From Clostridiales bacterium (GTDB lineage Bacteria > Bacillota > Clostridia > Oscillospirales > Oscillospiraceae), in the NCBI GenBank assembly GCA_004557075.1, contig SFEX01000002.1:28146-92145 (forward strand): a stretch of 64,000 bases of DNA. Reading direction: 5' to 3'. Of the stretch, positions 15,842-23,913 are shown piece after piece. How positions within the stretch are numbered: the first letter of the stretch is position 1; each line of letters begins with the position of its first letter. The translations under genes and the position numbers were made by a program. Below the pieces are notes generated by a model that searched no databases, was not told the DNA's origin, and worked only from the letters and a program-made list of their open reading frames with translations.

Positions 15842-16639
15842 TTACTTGTTAAGAAAGATAAGGTTGTTTACAATATCGGGGTACTTCTCGGCAATCTTGG
15901 CGTAGGTGCCGTTTTCAACGAGCTGATCGACTGCGCCCTGGATCTGGTCGCACAGCTCCTGGTCGCCGGAGCGGAATGCGATGCCGTACTGCTCTGCGCC
16001 AAGCTGCTCATCGAGGACGACGAAGCCGTCGTTTTTCTCAACATAAGAGGCTGCAACGGGGTAATCGACGAGCACGGCGTCAACGCTGCCGCCGCCAAGC
16101 TCCGTGAAGCAGCTCAGGAAGCTGTTGCAGGTAACGGTGTCGCTGAAGGTAGCTGCGAGGTCTGCAAGATCGCCGGAGAGAAGCTTCTCACCAGAGGTGC
16201 CGAGCTGAACGGCAACAACCTTGCCGGCAAGGTCAGCAGAGGACTTAATGTCGCTGCCTTCCTTGACTACGAGGACCTGAGTGTTATCATAGTAGGGCTC
16301 GGAGATGACGTAGCCGGATTCCCTCATGCTGTCGAGAATGGTCATGCCGGACCAGATGAAGTCGCACTCACCGGCATCGAGCTGAACGAGCTTCTGATCC
16401 CAGTTGACACCGAATACCTCGAGCTTATAGCCGAGAAGATCACAAACTGCCTGGCAAACCTCGATGTCAAAGCCGGACAGCTCGCCGTCGGAACCAATCG
16501 AGGAGAAGGGGGGATACTCGGGGTCAACGCCCATGATAAGGGTCTTGGTATCATCGTCTTTGGCGCTGTCGTTGTTGCCGCAGGCGCACAGTGCAAACAC
16601 CATCATAAGTGCAAGCATCATTGCAATAATTCTTTTCAT
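15842..16639 (-). CDS. Polar amino acid ABC transporter, substrate-binding lipoprotein
   Basis: 265 aa from the ATG at 16639, chosen for GGAGG 8 bases upstream; a longer in-frame start lacks a site. Signal MKRIIAMMLALMMVFALCAC with the lipid-attachment Cys after LCA. SBP family 3 in normal order: LIMGVDPEYPPFS at the mature N-terminus, SGFDIEVCQAVCDLLG, CDFIWSGMT, then lobe II and back through EQYGIAFRSGDQEL to the end. It should deliver an amino acid to the adjacent permease. It is the first gene of the operon, and it is the normal-order comparator that exposes the rearranged order of the second SBP at 12707. Confidence 0.94.
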   Translation of the reverse strand: MKRIIAMMLALMMVFALCACGNNDSAKDDDTKTLIMGVDPEYPPFSSIGSDGELSGFDIEVCQAVCDLLGYKLEVFGVNWDQKLVQLDAGECDFIWSGMTILDSMRESGYVISEPYYDNTQVLVVKEGSDIKSSADLAGKVVAVQLGTSGEKLLSGDLADLAATFSDTVTCNSFLSCFTELGGGSVDAVLVDYPVAASYVEKNDGFVVLDEQLGAEQYGIAFRSGDQELCDQIQGAVDQLVENGTYAKIAEKYPDIVNNLIFLNK

Positions 16640-16856
16640 TGAAATTTCCTCCAAAACTTAAACTTGACTATGTAGTTTGTTATCACGCTGCTATAATAAC
16701 ACATTAGCGAAATAAAGCAAGAGCTTTTTTGAAATTTGCTGTGCAAAAAATGCACAATAAAAACATGCTCTTTTGTAGCAGCCGCGCTTTAATTCCTACT
16801 AAAACTGTGGTATATTAATTCCGACATAATTAATAGGAATACAGGGAGGTGAGTGT
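16640..16856. promoter_or_regulatory. Divergent promoter region, importer operon and rrf2
   Basis: On the minus strand TTGCTT, 16 bases, TATTAT near 16690-16720 is a likely promoter for the SBP operon. On the plus strand TATATT near 16811 is the likely -10 for the Rrf2 gene. It is followed by an inverted repeat TATTAAT (16813-16819) / ATTAATA (16829-16835), a possible autoregulatory operator. Confidence 0.5.
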
Positions 16857-17291
16857 ATGAATGTTACGAGTAAGGGGCGCTATGCGCTGCACATAATGAT
16901 AGACCTTGCCCAGCATCGCGATGACGGCTATATCTCGCTCAAGACTATTTCAGACAGAACGCAGCTTTCAATGAAGTATCTTGAGATGATTGTCGGAAGC
17001 CTGAAAAAGGCCGAGCTTGTTGACAGCACACGCGGCAAAGAGGGCGGATATAAGCTCAATAAAGCTCCGGCCGAGTACACTATCGGTGAGATACTCCGCT
17101 GCATGGAGGATAATCTCGCTCCCGTGGCCTGCATAAAGGAAGGAGAGGTACAGTGCGACCGCTCTGGAGGCTGTTTGACCGTTCCTATGTGGAAGGAGCT
17201 TGACGATATAACAAACGCCTATCTCGACACGATCTCGCTTGAGGACCTGCTCACGGGAGATAAGTGGAAAAAACAAAAGACTATTGACTAA
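16857..17291 (+). CDS. Rrf2 family Fe-S cluster-sensing regulator (IscR-like)
   Basis: 144 aa. An N-terminal winged helix (MNVTSKGRYALHIMIDLA, YLEMIVGSLKKAELVDSTRGKEGGY) is followed by a cluster loop with Cys92, Cys100 and Cys106. This three-cysteine spacing is close to that of E. coli IscR (92, 98, 104), which binds a [2Fe-2S] cluster. It is immediately upstream of nifS and iscU, so it most likely represses Fe-S assembly genes when clusters are plentiful. Ribosome site GGGAGGTGAG. Inverted repeats lie before it and before nifS. Confidence 0.92.
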   Translation: MNVTSKGRYALHIMIDLAQHRDDGYISLKTISDRTQLSMKYLEMIVGSLKKAELVDSTRGKEGGYKLNKAPAEYTIGEILRCMEDNLAPVACIKEGEVQCDRSGGCLTVPMWKELDDITNAYLDTISLEDLLTGDKWKKQKTID

Positions 17292-17313
17292 TTTAATGTA
17301 AGATGCTACAATC

Positions 17314-17330
17314 CCTATATAATTCATAGG
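17314..17330. promoter_or_regulatory. Possible Rrf2 operator before nifS
   Basis: Inverted repeat CCTAT/ATAGG with a 7-base AT-rich centre, 22 bases upstream of the nifS start. Confidence 0.35.
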
Positions 17331-17351
17331 ATATACGAAAGGAAGAAAAAA

Positions 17352-18539
17352 ATGTTCGTTTATGCAGATAATGCGGCGACCACCGCCGTCAGCAAAACAG
17401 CGGTCGATGCAATGATGCCGTACCTCACCACCAGCTACGGCAATCCGTCCAGCCTGTACAGCTTTGCGCAGGATGCAAAGGAAGCGCTTGAAGACGCAAG
17501 AGCCACCGTCGCCGGTATAATCGGCGCAGAGCCCAAGGAGATATACTTCACCTCCGGCGGTTCCGAGGCTGATAATCAGGCCATCGTATCAATGGCGAAA
17601 TTCGGCGCCATAAAGGGCAAGAAGCACATAATCTCCACCAAGTTTGAGCACCACGCGGTTCTGCATACCCTCAAGCAGCTTGAGAAGCAGGGCTATGAGG
17701 TCACGCTGCTTGACGTTCACGAGGACGGCATTGTCCGCCTTGAGGATGTGGAGGCGGCAATCCGCGAGGATACCGCGCTTGTCACCATCATGTTTGCAAA
17801 CAACGAGATCGGAACCGTGCAGCCTATCCGCGAGATCGGCGAGCTGTGCCGCGCAAAGAAGATTCCCTTCCACACCGACGCCGTTCAGGCAGCGGGCCAT
17901 ATGCCGCTGAACGTCGTTGACATGAATATCGACCTGCTGTCCATGTCCGGCCATAAGTTCCACGCGCCCAAGGGCGTCGGCGTTCTGTACGCAAAGCGCG
18001 GTCTGCCTCTGTTCAATATAATCGAGGGCGGCGCTCAGGAGCGCGGCAAGCGCGCCGGCACCGAGAATATCCCCGGCATAGTCGCTCTGGCGGCGGCTCT
18101 CAAGGAGAGCGTTGATAACATGGAGGCAAATACCGCGAAGATCATCCCCATGCGCGATAAGCTTTTTGCCGAGCTGTCAAAGATACCTCATTCCAAGATA
18201 AACGGCTCGCTTGAGCACCATGTCCCGGGCACTGTTAATATGTGCTTCGAGGGCATCGAGGGCGAGAGCCTGTTGCTCCTGCTGGACGCAAAGGGCGTTT
18301 GCGCATCGTCCGGCTCTGCCTGCACCTCCGGCTCGCTCGACCCCAGTCACGTGCTGCTGTCACTCGGCCTGCCCCACGAGGTCGCCCACGGCTCGCTCCG
18401 TCTGTCCATCGGTGAGTACAATACCATGGAGGAGATCGACCACATCATCAAGGTCGTTCCCGAGGTCGTTTCCTATCTCCGCAGCATATCCCCCGTGTGG
18501 GAGGATCTGGAGACCGGAAAGAAGCCCCATCTCATTTAA
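17352..18539 (+). CDS. nifS: Cysteine desulfurase NifS/IscS
   Basis: 395 aa. A PLP enzyme that takes sulfur from cysteine and passes it as persulfide to the scaffold protein. YADNAATT at the N-terminus, the PLP lysine Lys202 in SGHKFHAPKG and the catalytic Cys324 in the flexible loop SGSACTSG identify the group I NifS/IscS type (long loop before SLDPSHVLL). It lies between the Rrf2 regulator and IscU, so it feeds Fe-S assembly. It may also supply the persulfide for thiI elsewhere in this window, which has no desulfurase beside it. Gap to iscU 35 bases. Confidence 0.97.
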   Translation: MFVYADNAATTAVSKTAVDAMMPYLTTSYGNPSSLYSFAQDAKEALEDARATVAGIIGAEPKEIYFTSGGSEADNQAIVSMAKFGAIKGKKHIISTKFEHHAVLHTLKQLEKQGYEVTLLDVHEDGIVRLEDVEAAIREDTALVTIMFANNEIGTVQPIREIGELCRAKKIPFHTDAVQAAGHMPLNVVDMNIDLLSMSGHKFHAPKGVGVLYAKRGLPLFNIIEGGAQERGKRAGTENIPGIVALAAALKESVDNMEANTAKIIPMRDKLFAELSKIPHSKINGSLEHHVPGTVNMCFEGIEGESLLLLLDAKGVCASSGSACTSGSLDPSHVLLSLGLPHEVAHGSLRLSIGEYNTMEEIDHIIKVVPEVVSYLRSISPVWEDLETGKKPHLI

Positions 18540-18574
18540 TAAATAGTAAGCGTTTATACAGGAGGAAAAATACT

Positions 18575-19006
18575 ATGGCACTTTATAGCGAAAAAGTAAT
18601 GGATCATTTCCAGAATCCCCGCAACGTCGGCAAAATGGATGACGCAAGCGGCGTCGGAGAAGTCGGCAACGCAAAATGCGGCGATATTATGAAGATGTAT
18701 ATCAAGGTCGAGGACGGCATCATCGTTGACTGCAAGTTCAATACCTTCGGCTGCGGCAGCGCTATCGCAACAAGCTCCATGGCAACAGAGCTCATCAAGG
18801 GCAAGCCCATCGAGGAGGCGCTTGAGCTGTCAAACCAGGCTGTCGTTGAGGCTCTGGACGGTCTGCCCACCCATAAGATCCACTGCTCCGTTCTGGCAGA
18901 AGAAGCCGTCAAGGCTGCCGTAAAGGATTACTACGACAAAAACGGCATCGAGTACGATAAGGAAAAGTTTGCCCAGACCCACGACTGCGACCACTGCGCA
19001 GAGTGA
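18575..19006 (+). CDS. iscU: Fe-S cluster assembly scaffold IscU/NifU-like
   Basis: 143 aa. I chose the ATG at 18575 because AGGAGG precedes it and the protein then starts MALYSEKVMDHFQNPRNVG, the normal N-terminus of the family; an open frame upstream is only read-through of the nifS end. Cluster ligands: Cys35 in KCGD (Asp37 labilises the cluster), Cys60 in FGCGSA and Cys104 in HKIHCSVLAEEA. A short extra tail ends CDHCAE, adding two cysteines beyond the scaffold core, a feature of clostridial NifU-like proteins. Ends at a strong terminator. Confidence 0.95.
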   Translation: MALYSEKVMDHFQNPRNVGKMDDASGVGEVGNAKCGDIMKMYIKVEDGIIVDCKFNTFGCGSAIATSSMATELIKGKPIEEALELSNQAVVEALDGLPTHKIHCSVLAEEAVKAAVKDYYDKNGIEYDKEKFAQTHDCDHCAE

Positions 19007-19026
19007 TATAACAATAGTATAACAGC

Positions 19027-19071
19027 AACGCCCCCGACATCAGGTTATTCCTGATGTCGGGGGCGTTTTTT
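19027..19071 (+). terminator. Intrinsic terminator of the rrf2-nifS-iscU unit
   Basis: AACGCCCCCGACATCAGG pairs perfectly with CCTGATGTCGGGGGCGTT around a 4-base loop, followed by T6. It can also serve the convergent gene on the minus strand. Confidence 0.95.
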
Positions 19072-19079
19072 ACTTATTC

Positions 19080-20180
19080 TCAATCTATGCTCAGGCCAAG
19101 ACCCTTGGCGATGTTGACGACAAAGTCCTGCGCGTTTGTCACGATGCCTTTCGCGGCGAGACTGCCACGGTCGGCGAGCTTGTTTACGGCAAACTCGGCC
19201 ACGTCCACGCAGTAGAAGTAGACCTCGCGCACGCTGCCGTCGGGCATAACCCGGAATGATGGGGTCATGTTTCCCGTGGCGATGGAGTGCAGCGCCGTCG
19301 CCATGGTGATAACGGTCGTTGCCTTGCGGATGCAGGCGCGCATGGCCTCCTGACCCTCATATACGTTGGCGTATACCTCCGGCAGCGGGCCGTCATCGCG
19401 TATGGAGCCGCAGAGCACAAATGGCACATTGTTTTTTACACAGCTATAGATTATGCCGTCGGATATGTGCTCATCCTCGATAAAAGCGGGGATGGAGCCG
19501 CTGCGCCGCACGCGGTTTATGGTGTCGATGTGGTTGTAGTGACCGTTATGGTCGGAGCTTTGCGTGTATATATGCTGCCCGAGCGCTGTGCGCTTGTAGG
19601 CTGCTTCAAGATCGTGGGTGGCAAGTGCGTTGCCTGCCATGAGCGCGTGGACATAGCCGTTTTCTATGAGCTTGGCCATGGCATTGCGTGAATCGTAGTC
19701 AAAGGCGACCGCAGGGCCGAGCACCCAGACGATGTGGCCGTGCTGCCGGTCGTGCTCAAGAAGCTCGTACAATGAGTTGTAATCCACGGAAAATGCCGTC
19801 TCGCGCGAGCGGCTCTGACGAAAAGCAAAGGCGTCGGAATGGCTTTTCGCGTCGTAAAAGCCGGTGGAGTGGACATAGATGCCCTCGCTGCCGTCCTCCG
19901 TTCTGCCCACGCAAACCGCGTCGCCCTTTTTTATATGCCGAAACTCACGGATTTCGAGCCGACCGTCCGGCTCAAGTATAACGACGCAGTCCATGCGGCT
20001 CTCCTCCGCAAGACGCCACACTCCGCCTATCTTGAAATATTCGGGATATATCGTAGAGGCGTGGTAGTTATCCGGTGCGACAAAATCCTTTTCGGCCTCG
20101 ACAAAAACGGCGTCAGGAGCGTTTACAAAATGCTCCTGCGAAAAATCCGGACTGCGGTAGGGGCGCAGCTTGAAGCTCAT
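19080..20180 (-). CDS. TIGR00300 / ornithine cyclodeaminase-type protein
   Basis: 366 aa. The N-terminal part (to about residue 100) matches the 'LOR/SDH conserved region'. The rest is a Rossmann-like domain: HIVWVLGPAVAFDYDSRNAMAKLIENGY, then ALMAGNALATHDLEAAYKRTALGQ. These are the marks of the TIGR00300 family, whose archaeal member is an NAD-dependent ornithine cyclodeaminase and which forms the C-terminal half of cyanobacterial ArgZ/AgrE. Here there is no arginine dihydrolase domain. The likely reaction is ornithine to proline and ammonia, but enzyme activity in Clostridia is inference. Alone on the minus strand, with no arginine genes nearby. Confidence 0.7.
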   Translation of the reverse strand: MSFKLRPYRSPDFSQEHFVNAPDAVFVEAEKDFVAPDNYHASTIYPEYFKIGGVWRLAEESRMDCVVILEPDGRLEIREFRHIKKGDAVCVGRTEDGSEGIYVHSTGFYDAKSHSDAFAFRQSRSRETAFSVDYNSLYELLEHDRQHGHIVWVLGPAVAFDYDSRNAMAKLIENGYVHALMAGNALATHDLEAAYKRTALGQHIYTQSSDHNGHYNHIDTINRVRRSGSIPAFIEDEHISDGIIYSCVKNNVPFVLCGSIRDDGPLPEVYANVYEGQEAMRACIRKATTVITMATALHSIATGNMTPSFRVMPDGSVREVYFYCVDVAEFAVNKLADRGSLAAKGIVTNAQDFVVNIAKGLGLSID

Positions 20181-20529
20181 GACGTGTTTTCCTCCGTATC
20201 GTACTATATAAATTAATTATAATCTTAGGAAGCCATTCTGTCAAACAATGAGCATAGAAGCATTAAAGTAAAAGTCCGAAGTTCGCAAATGCATAATTAT
20301 GGTGAGGCTGATGTAAAATGGTATAATATACGTTAATATGTTGATAAACATGTTAAATTTCACAAGTTATTAGGGGCTGTTGCGGGTGATATTAGTGAGA
20401 AATGATAATTGAAATTAGCACTTCAATTATTTAAACTAATAGCATGAAAGCTTATATTCTGCATTTGCAAATAAGTGGAAAATTGCAGGCAGGAGAGAAG
20501 CTTAAAAACTAAAGAAAGAAGGAAAGAAA
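20181..20529. promoter_or_regulatory. Intergenic region with exoprotein promoter
   Basis: 350 bases without a gene, AT-rich. On the plus strand an extended -10 (TGGTATAAT, TATAAT at 20322-20327) lacks a clear -35 and would give a leader of about 200 nt. I see no riboswitch or strong hairpin in that leader. The ribosome site is AAAGAAGGAAAG. Confidence 0.5.
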
Positions 20530-23500
20530 ATGAAGAGAAGAATCCTTGCTCTGCTGATGACTCTCATCATGATCATGTCCGTTCTGCCCGGCGCGGCATT
20601 CGCTGCTCCTGCCGATACAGACGACGTTCTTACTTATGCCGCTCTGGCTGAGTATGATAGTGATGTAGAGATCCCCAGCGGAGCATCCACTACGGCCCCG
20701 ATCACTATTGCAGATGCTATCCGCATGCTGCTGCCGTGGACGGGTCTGACTGATGAGCAGCTCGGCACATTCCCCGCCGACTATATGGCTCAGGCACGCA
20801 GCATGGGCATGATAGACGAGGATACCGACACCTCCGCTGCCTGCACTCTCGAAGACTACAATGAGATGAAGGCAGTTGCAGACGTCATGTACGAGGCTCT
20901 CCACGCAGACAAGCTCGAGCCCCTGTTCATGAACGGAATGGCACAGCCCATTTTCCCCTACACCACCGGTTCCGTAACTGAAGGCTACAGCAACGACAAG
21001 AGCGATATCATTCGCTTCTTCGTCTATGTTGAGACCAATTACGACACCGATGCCGACGGAAAGCTTGACCTTGTCAAGACTCTCGTCCAGCTCCCCCGCG
21101 CGGCAATGGAAGGCAACTACAAGGCATCCACCGTTATGGAAGCCCGTCCTTACATCACAGGCACACTGACTTCCTCCACCACGCCTAAGGATGAAATAGG
21201 CGATGAGCCCTATGACATCAATAAGCTTTACAGCCAGCCAGCGGCACGTACTCCCATTGCAACCGCTTCCACTGCACAGGTTGCTGCAAAGGCTGACAGC
21301 TCCGAATGGTACTACTACAATAAGTACGGCAGAGATTATGCCTACGAAGATCTTGAGTGGTATGACTACTACCTCGTTCGCGGCTTCGCAGTCGTAGAGT
21401 GCGGCGGCCTCGGAACCCGCGGCTCCGACGGCTTTGAGACCTGCGGCTCCGAATTTGAGATCGACGCTTTCAAGTGCGTCATCGAGTGGCTGGCCGGCGA
21501 CCGTGTAGCTTACACCGACAAGACCAGCAACATCGAAGTTAAGGCAGACTGGTCCAGCGGCAAAGTCGGCATGACCGGCCGTTCCTATGCAGGCACCACC
21601 CAGTTCGGTCTTGCAACCACCGGCGTAAAGGGTCTTGAGACCATCGTTCCCGTTGCCGGTATCGCAAGCTGGTATGAGTACACAAACTCTCAGGGTATCT
21701 CCACCAGAACCAATCCCTACTACACCGAGGGTCTTGCATGGTACTGCAACGGCCGTTACCACGATCCCGATGACTACGCGACCATCAAGGAAAACTACAG
21801 CAACTACATGTATCAGCTCAGACAGGATCAGATTGCCGCCAACGGCGACTACTCCGACCACTGGGCAAACCGCGACTACACTCTCGATGCCAAGAACATA
21901 AAGTGCCCCGCACTTATCGTTCACGGCCTGAACGACGATAACGTCCGCACCAAGGAATTTGATATGATGTTCAAGGCATATCAGGAAGCCGGCGTGCCTG
22001 CAAAGATCCTGCTCCACCAGGATGGACACCTTACCCCGAGCTACCCCGCCGGTAACCTCGAGTTCTACATTGACGGCGAGTCCTACAACAACATCCTCAA
22101 CCGCTGGTTCAGCCACTACCTGTACGGCGTTGACAACGGCGTTGAGAATATGGCAGCCGTCACCGCTCAGGACAGCCACGATCCCTCTGTATGGAACACC
22201 TACGATAGCTGGCTGACAGATAAGTCCATCGTTCTCAAGGACGAGAGCAAGACCGGTACCACCGCTATCAACAGCGCTTACTCCGCTGTTGGCATCGACA
22301 GAAGCAACTGGAGAGATAAGCTCACTGCCGGCGACACCGCTGTCAGCTCCATGTACACCATACCCGTTGAAGCCGACACCGTCATAAAGGGCACTGTTGC
22401 TGTCAACTTCACCGCATCCGTAGATAACTACGAAGCTCCTGCCAAGGCCATGCGTGCAGCCGCAAAGCTTGATAACGACAACTTTGTAGGCCAGGATCTT
22501 GACCTTGATTCTCTCGATAATGATAACTTTGTCGGCGTGGATCAGGGTTACGACAGCGTCATCTCCGTTCCCGACGCAGGCGATATCCTCAACCGCGACG
22601 GCCTGATGGTCAGCGCAATGCTCGTCGATATCGCTCCCGAGGGCGAGAAGTTCAACGCAATCAACACCTCCGGCTCCTATGTCCGCAAGAACCTCACCAC
22701 AGGCGGCGCATGGATGGGCGGCGGCCTTGCAAACTACGACTACGCAGAGCTCCTGCCCAGCGAAGTCAGCTACAAGATCGTTGCACGCGGCTGGATGGAT
22801 CTTTGCAACCCCGACGCAGGCTATGACTCCGCTTCCGCTTCCAAGAGGGTAGCGCTTGAGGTCGGCGAGAATCACGATTACACCATCTACCTCCAGCCCA
22901 ACCTCTACACCGTTGAGGAAGGCCACACCCTCGCTCTGGTTATCTACACCTATGAGCAGGGCATGAAAAGATACACCCAGGACTACGAGATCACTATCGA
23001 CAACGCAAGCGTAAATGCAAACATCCCCGTCGATAAGATCCCCACTAAGCCCGTTCCCGCAAGCCCCTTCAAGGATGTCGCTGCGGACAGCTTCTGCTAT
23101 GACGCAGTTCTGTGGGCAGTAAATAAGGATCCTCAGGTCACCAACGGCGTGACCGCAGATACCTTCGCACCCAAGAAGGTCTGCACCCGTGCCGAGGCCG
23201 TGACATTCCTGTACCGTGCGGCAGGCTGCCCCGACGTCTCCGACGTTGAGGTAAACTTCACCGACGTTAAGGAAGGCGCGTTCTACTACGACGCAATGCT
23301 GTGGGCGGTTAAGAACGGTATCACCAACGGCACCACTGCCTCCACCTTCAGCCCCAATGCCACCGTCACCAGAGCACAGGTCGTAACCTTCCTGTACCGC
23401 GCGAACAACTCCCCCGACGTCTCCGACGTTGAGGTAAACTTCACCGACGTCAAGGAAGGCGCATTCTACTACGACGCAATGCTGTGGGCGATTGACAACG

Positions 23501-23601
23501 GCATCACCAACGGTACTACCGGCTCCACTTTCAGCCCCGACGCAGGCTGCAACCGTGGCCAGATAGTGACCCTGCTGTACCGCTGCTACGCTGAGGCATA
23601 A
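20530..23601 (+). CDS. Secreted S15/CocE-type Xaa-Pro peptidase with three SLH repeats
   Basis: 1023 aa. Signal peptide about 1-26 (cut after AFA). Next comes an alpha/beta hydrolase of the X-prolyl dipeptidyl peptidase / CocE family. The nucleophile is Ser352 in GRSYAG, with a likely acid in HGLNDDNVRTKE and His in HQDGHLTPSY. The cap and beta-sandwich domain follow to about 840. Three S-layer homology repeats cover 846-1023 (FKDV...FCYDAVLWAV; FTDVKEGAFYYDAMLWAV; FTDVKEGAFYYDAMLWAI) and should anchor it non-covalently to secondary cell wall polymer. The last two repeats are almost identical at DNA level. A short motif LDNDNFVG is duplicated near 645-670. Predicted to release N-terminal dipeptides from proline-containing peptides outside the cell. 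Confidence 0.88.
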   Translation: MKRRILALLMTLIMIMSVLPGAAFAAPADTDDVLTYAALAEYDSDVEIPSGASTTAPITIADAIRMLLPWTGLTDEQLGTFPADYMAQARSMGMIDEDTDTSAACTLEDYNEMKAVADVMYEALHADKLEPLFMNGMAQPIFPYTTGSVTEGYSNDKSDIIRFFVYVETNYDTDADGKLDLVKTLVQLPRAAMEGNYKASTVMEARPYITGTLTSSTTPKDEIGDEPYDINKLYSQPAARTPIATASTAQVAAKADSSEWYYYNKYGRDYAYEDLEWYDYYLVRGFAVVECGGLGTRGSDGFETCGSEFEIDAFKCVIEWLAGDRVAYTDKTSNIEVKADWSSGKVGMTGRSYAGTTQFGLATTGVKGLETIVPVAGIASWYEYTNSQGISTRTNPYYTEGLAWYCNGRYHDPDDYATIKENYSNYMYQLRQDQIAANGDYSDHWANRDYTLDAKNIKCPALIVHGLNDDNVRTKEFDMMFKAYQEAGVPAKILLHQDGHLTPSYPAGNLEFYIDGESYNNILNRWFSHYLYGVDNGVENMAAVTAQDSHDPSVWNTYDSWLTDKSIVLKDESKTGTTAINSAYSAVGIDRSNWRDKLTAGDTAVSSMYTIPVEADTVIKGTVAVNFTASVDNYEAPAKAMRAAAKLDNDNFVGQDLDLDSLDNDNFVGVDQGYDSVISVPDAGDILNRDGLMVSAMLVDIAPEGEKFNAINTSGSYVRKNLTTGGAWMGGGLANYDYAELLPSEVSYKIVARGWMDLCNPDAGYDSASASKRVALEVGENHDYTIYLQPNLYTVEEGHTLALVIYTYEQGMKRYTQDYEITIDNASVNANIPVDKIPTKPVPASPFKDVAADSFCYDAVLWAVNKDPQVTNGVTADTFAPKKVCTRAEAVTFLYRAAGCPDVSDVEVNFTDVKEGAFYYDAMLWAVKNGITNGTTASTFSPNATVTRAQVVTFLYRANNSPDVSDVEVNFTDVKEGAFYYDAMLWAIDNGITNGTTGSTFSPDAGCNRGQIVTLLYRCYAEA

Positions 23602-23625
23602 TATTGCATAAACTCAAAAGCTCAT

Positions 23626-23648
23626 GTCCTTCGGGACATGAGCTTTTT
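23626..23648. terminator. Bidirectional terminator
   Basis: AAAAGCTCATGTCC / GGACATGAGCTTTTT with a TTCG tetraloop, between the S15 gene and a converging small ORF. Confidence 0.9.
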
Positions 23649-23654
23649 CTTTGC

Positions 23655-23816
23655 CTAAAATTTAGGAAGGAATCTTATGGCGCAGCTTTTATCGCCGTGT
23701 TTGAGCAGACAAATGCGCTCCTCGTGCTTATCAGGTCTGCTCTCGGGCGGCTTAAATTCGGAGCTGTCAAGCTCTGTCACGCGCTGCCAGACCTTTTCAA
23801 AATTTTCAAATTCCAT
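23655..23816 (-). CDS. Small 53-aa protein, unassigned
   Basis: Starts MEFENFEKVWQRVTEL and ends CAIRFLPKF, with a charged middle (PPESRPDKHEER) and two cysteines. A GGCGGTG lies 8 bases before the ATG, and the stop runs straight into the bidirectional terminator at 23626-23648. The N-terminal FEKVWQRV resembles the opening of small clostridial ferritin-like proteins, but the rest of such a domain is missing. It may be a genuine small protein or a truncated relic. The coding case rests on ribosome site, terminator placement and codon usage like that of the neighbours. Confidence 0.5.
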   Translation of the reverse strand: MEFENFEKVWQRVTELDSSEFKPPESRPDKHEERICLLKHGDKSCAIRFLPKF

Positions 23817-23846
23817 ATACTTCACCGCCGTATTTTATGCGGCGGC

Positions 23847-23875
23847 TTGAAAAATGGTGCATAATATGAGATAAT
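23847..23875 (+). promoter_or_regulatory. Promoter of rsmE operon
   Basis: TTGAAA, 17 bases, GATAAT, 38 bases before the rsmE start. Confidence 0.7.
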
Positions 23876-23913
23876 ACAAAATTACTATGACATTTTTGAG
23901 CTTGAGGTGTGAT

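Noticed and set aside
18497..18574. 26-residue N-terminal extension of IscU
   Set aside because: It is read-through from the out-of-frame end of nifS. AGGAGG stands before the internal ATG at 18575, which gives the standard protein start.
20509..22926. An 805-codon open frame on the minus strand opposite the S15 peptidase gene
   Set aside because: It is antisense to a gene with signal peptide, catalytic motifs and SLH repeats. Its translation is valine/cysteine/glycine-rich, without motifs, and it has no promoter or ribosome site. It is a codon-bias shadow of GC-rich coding.
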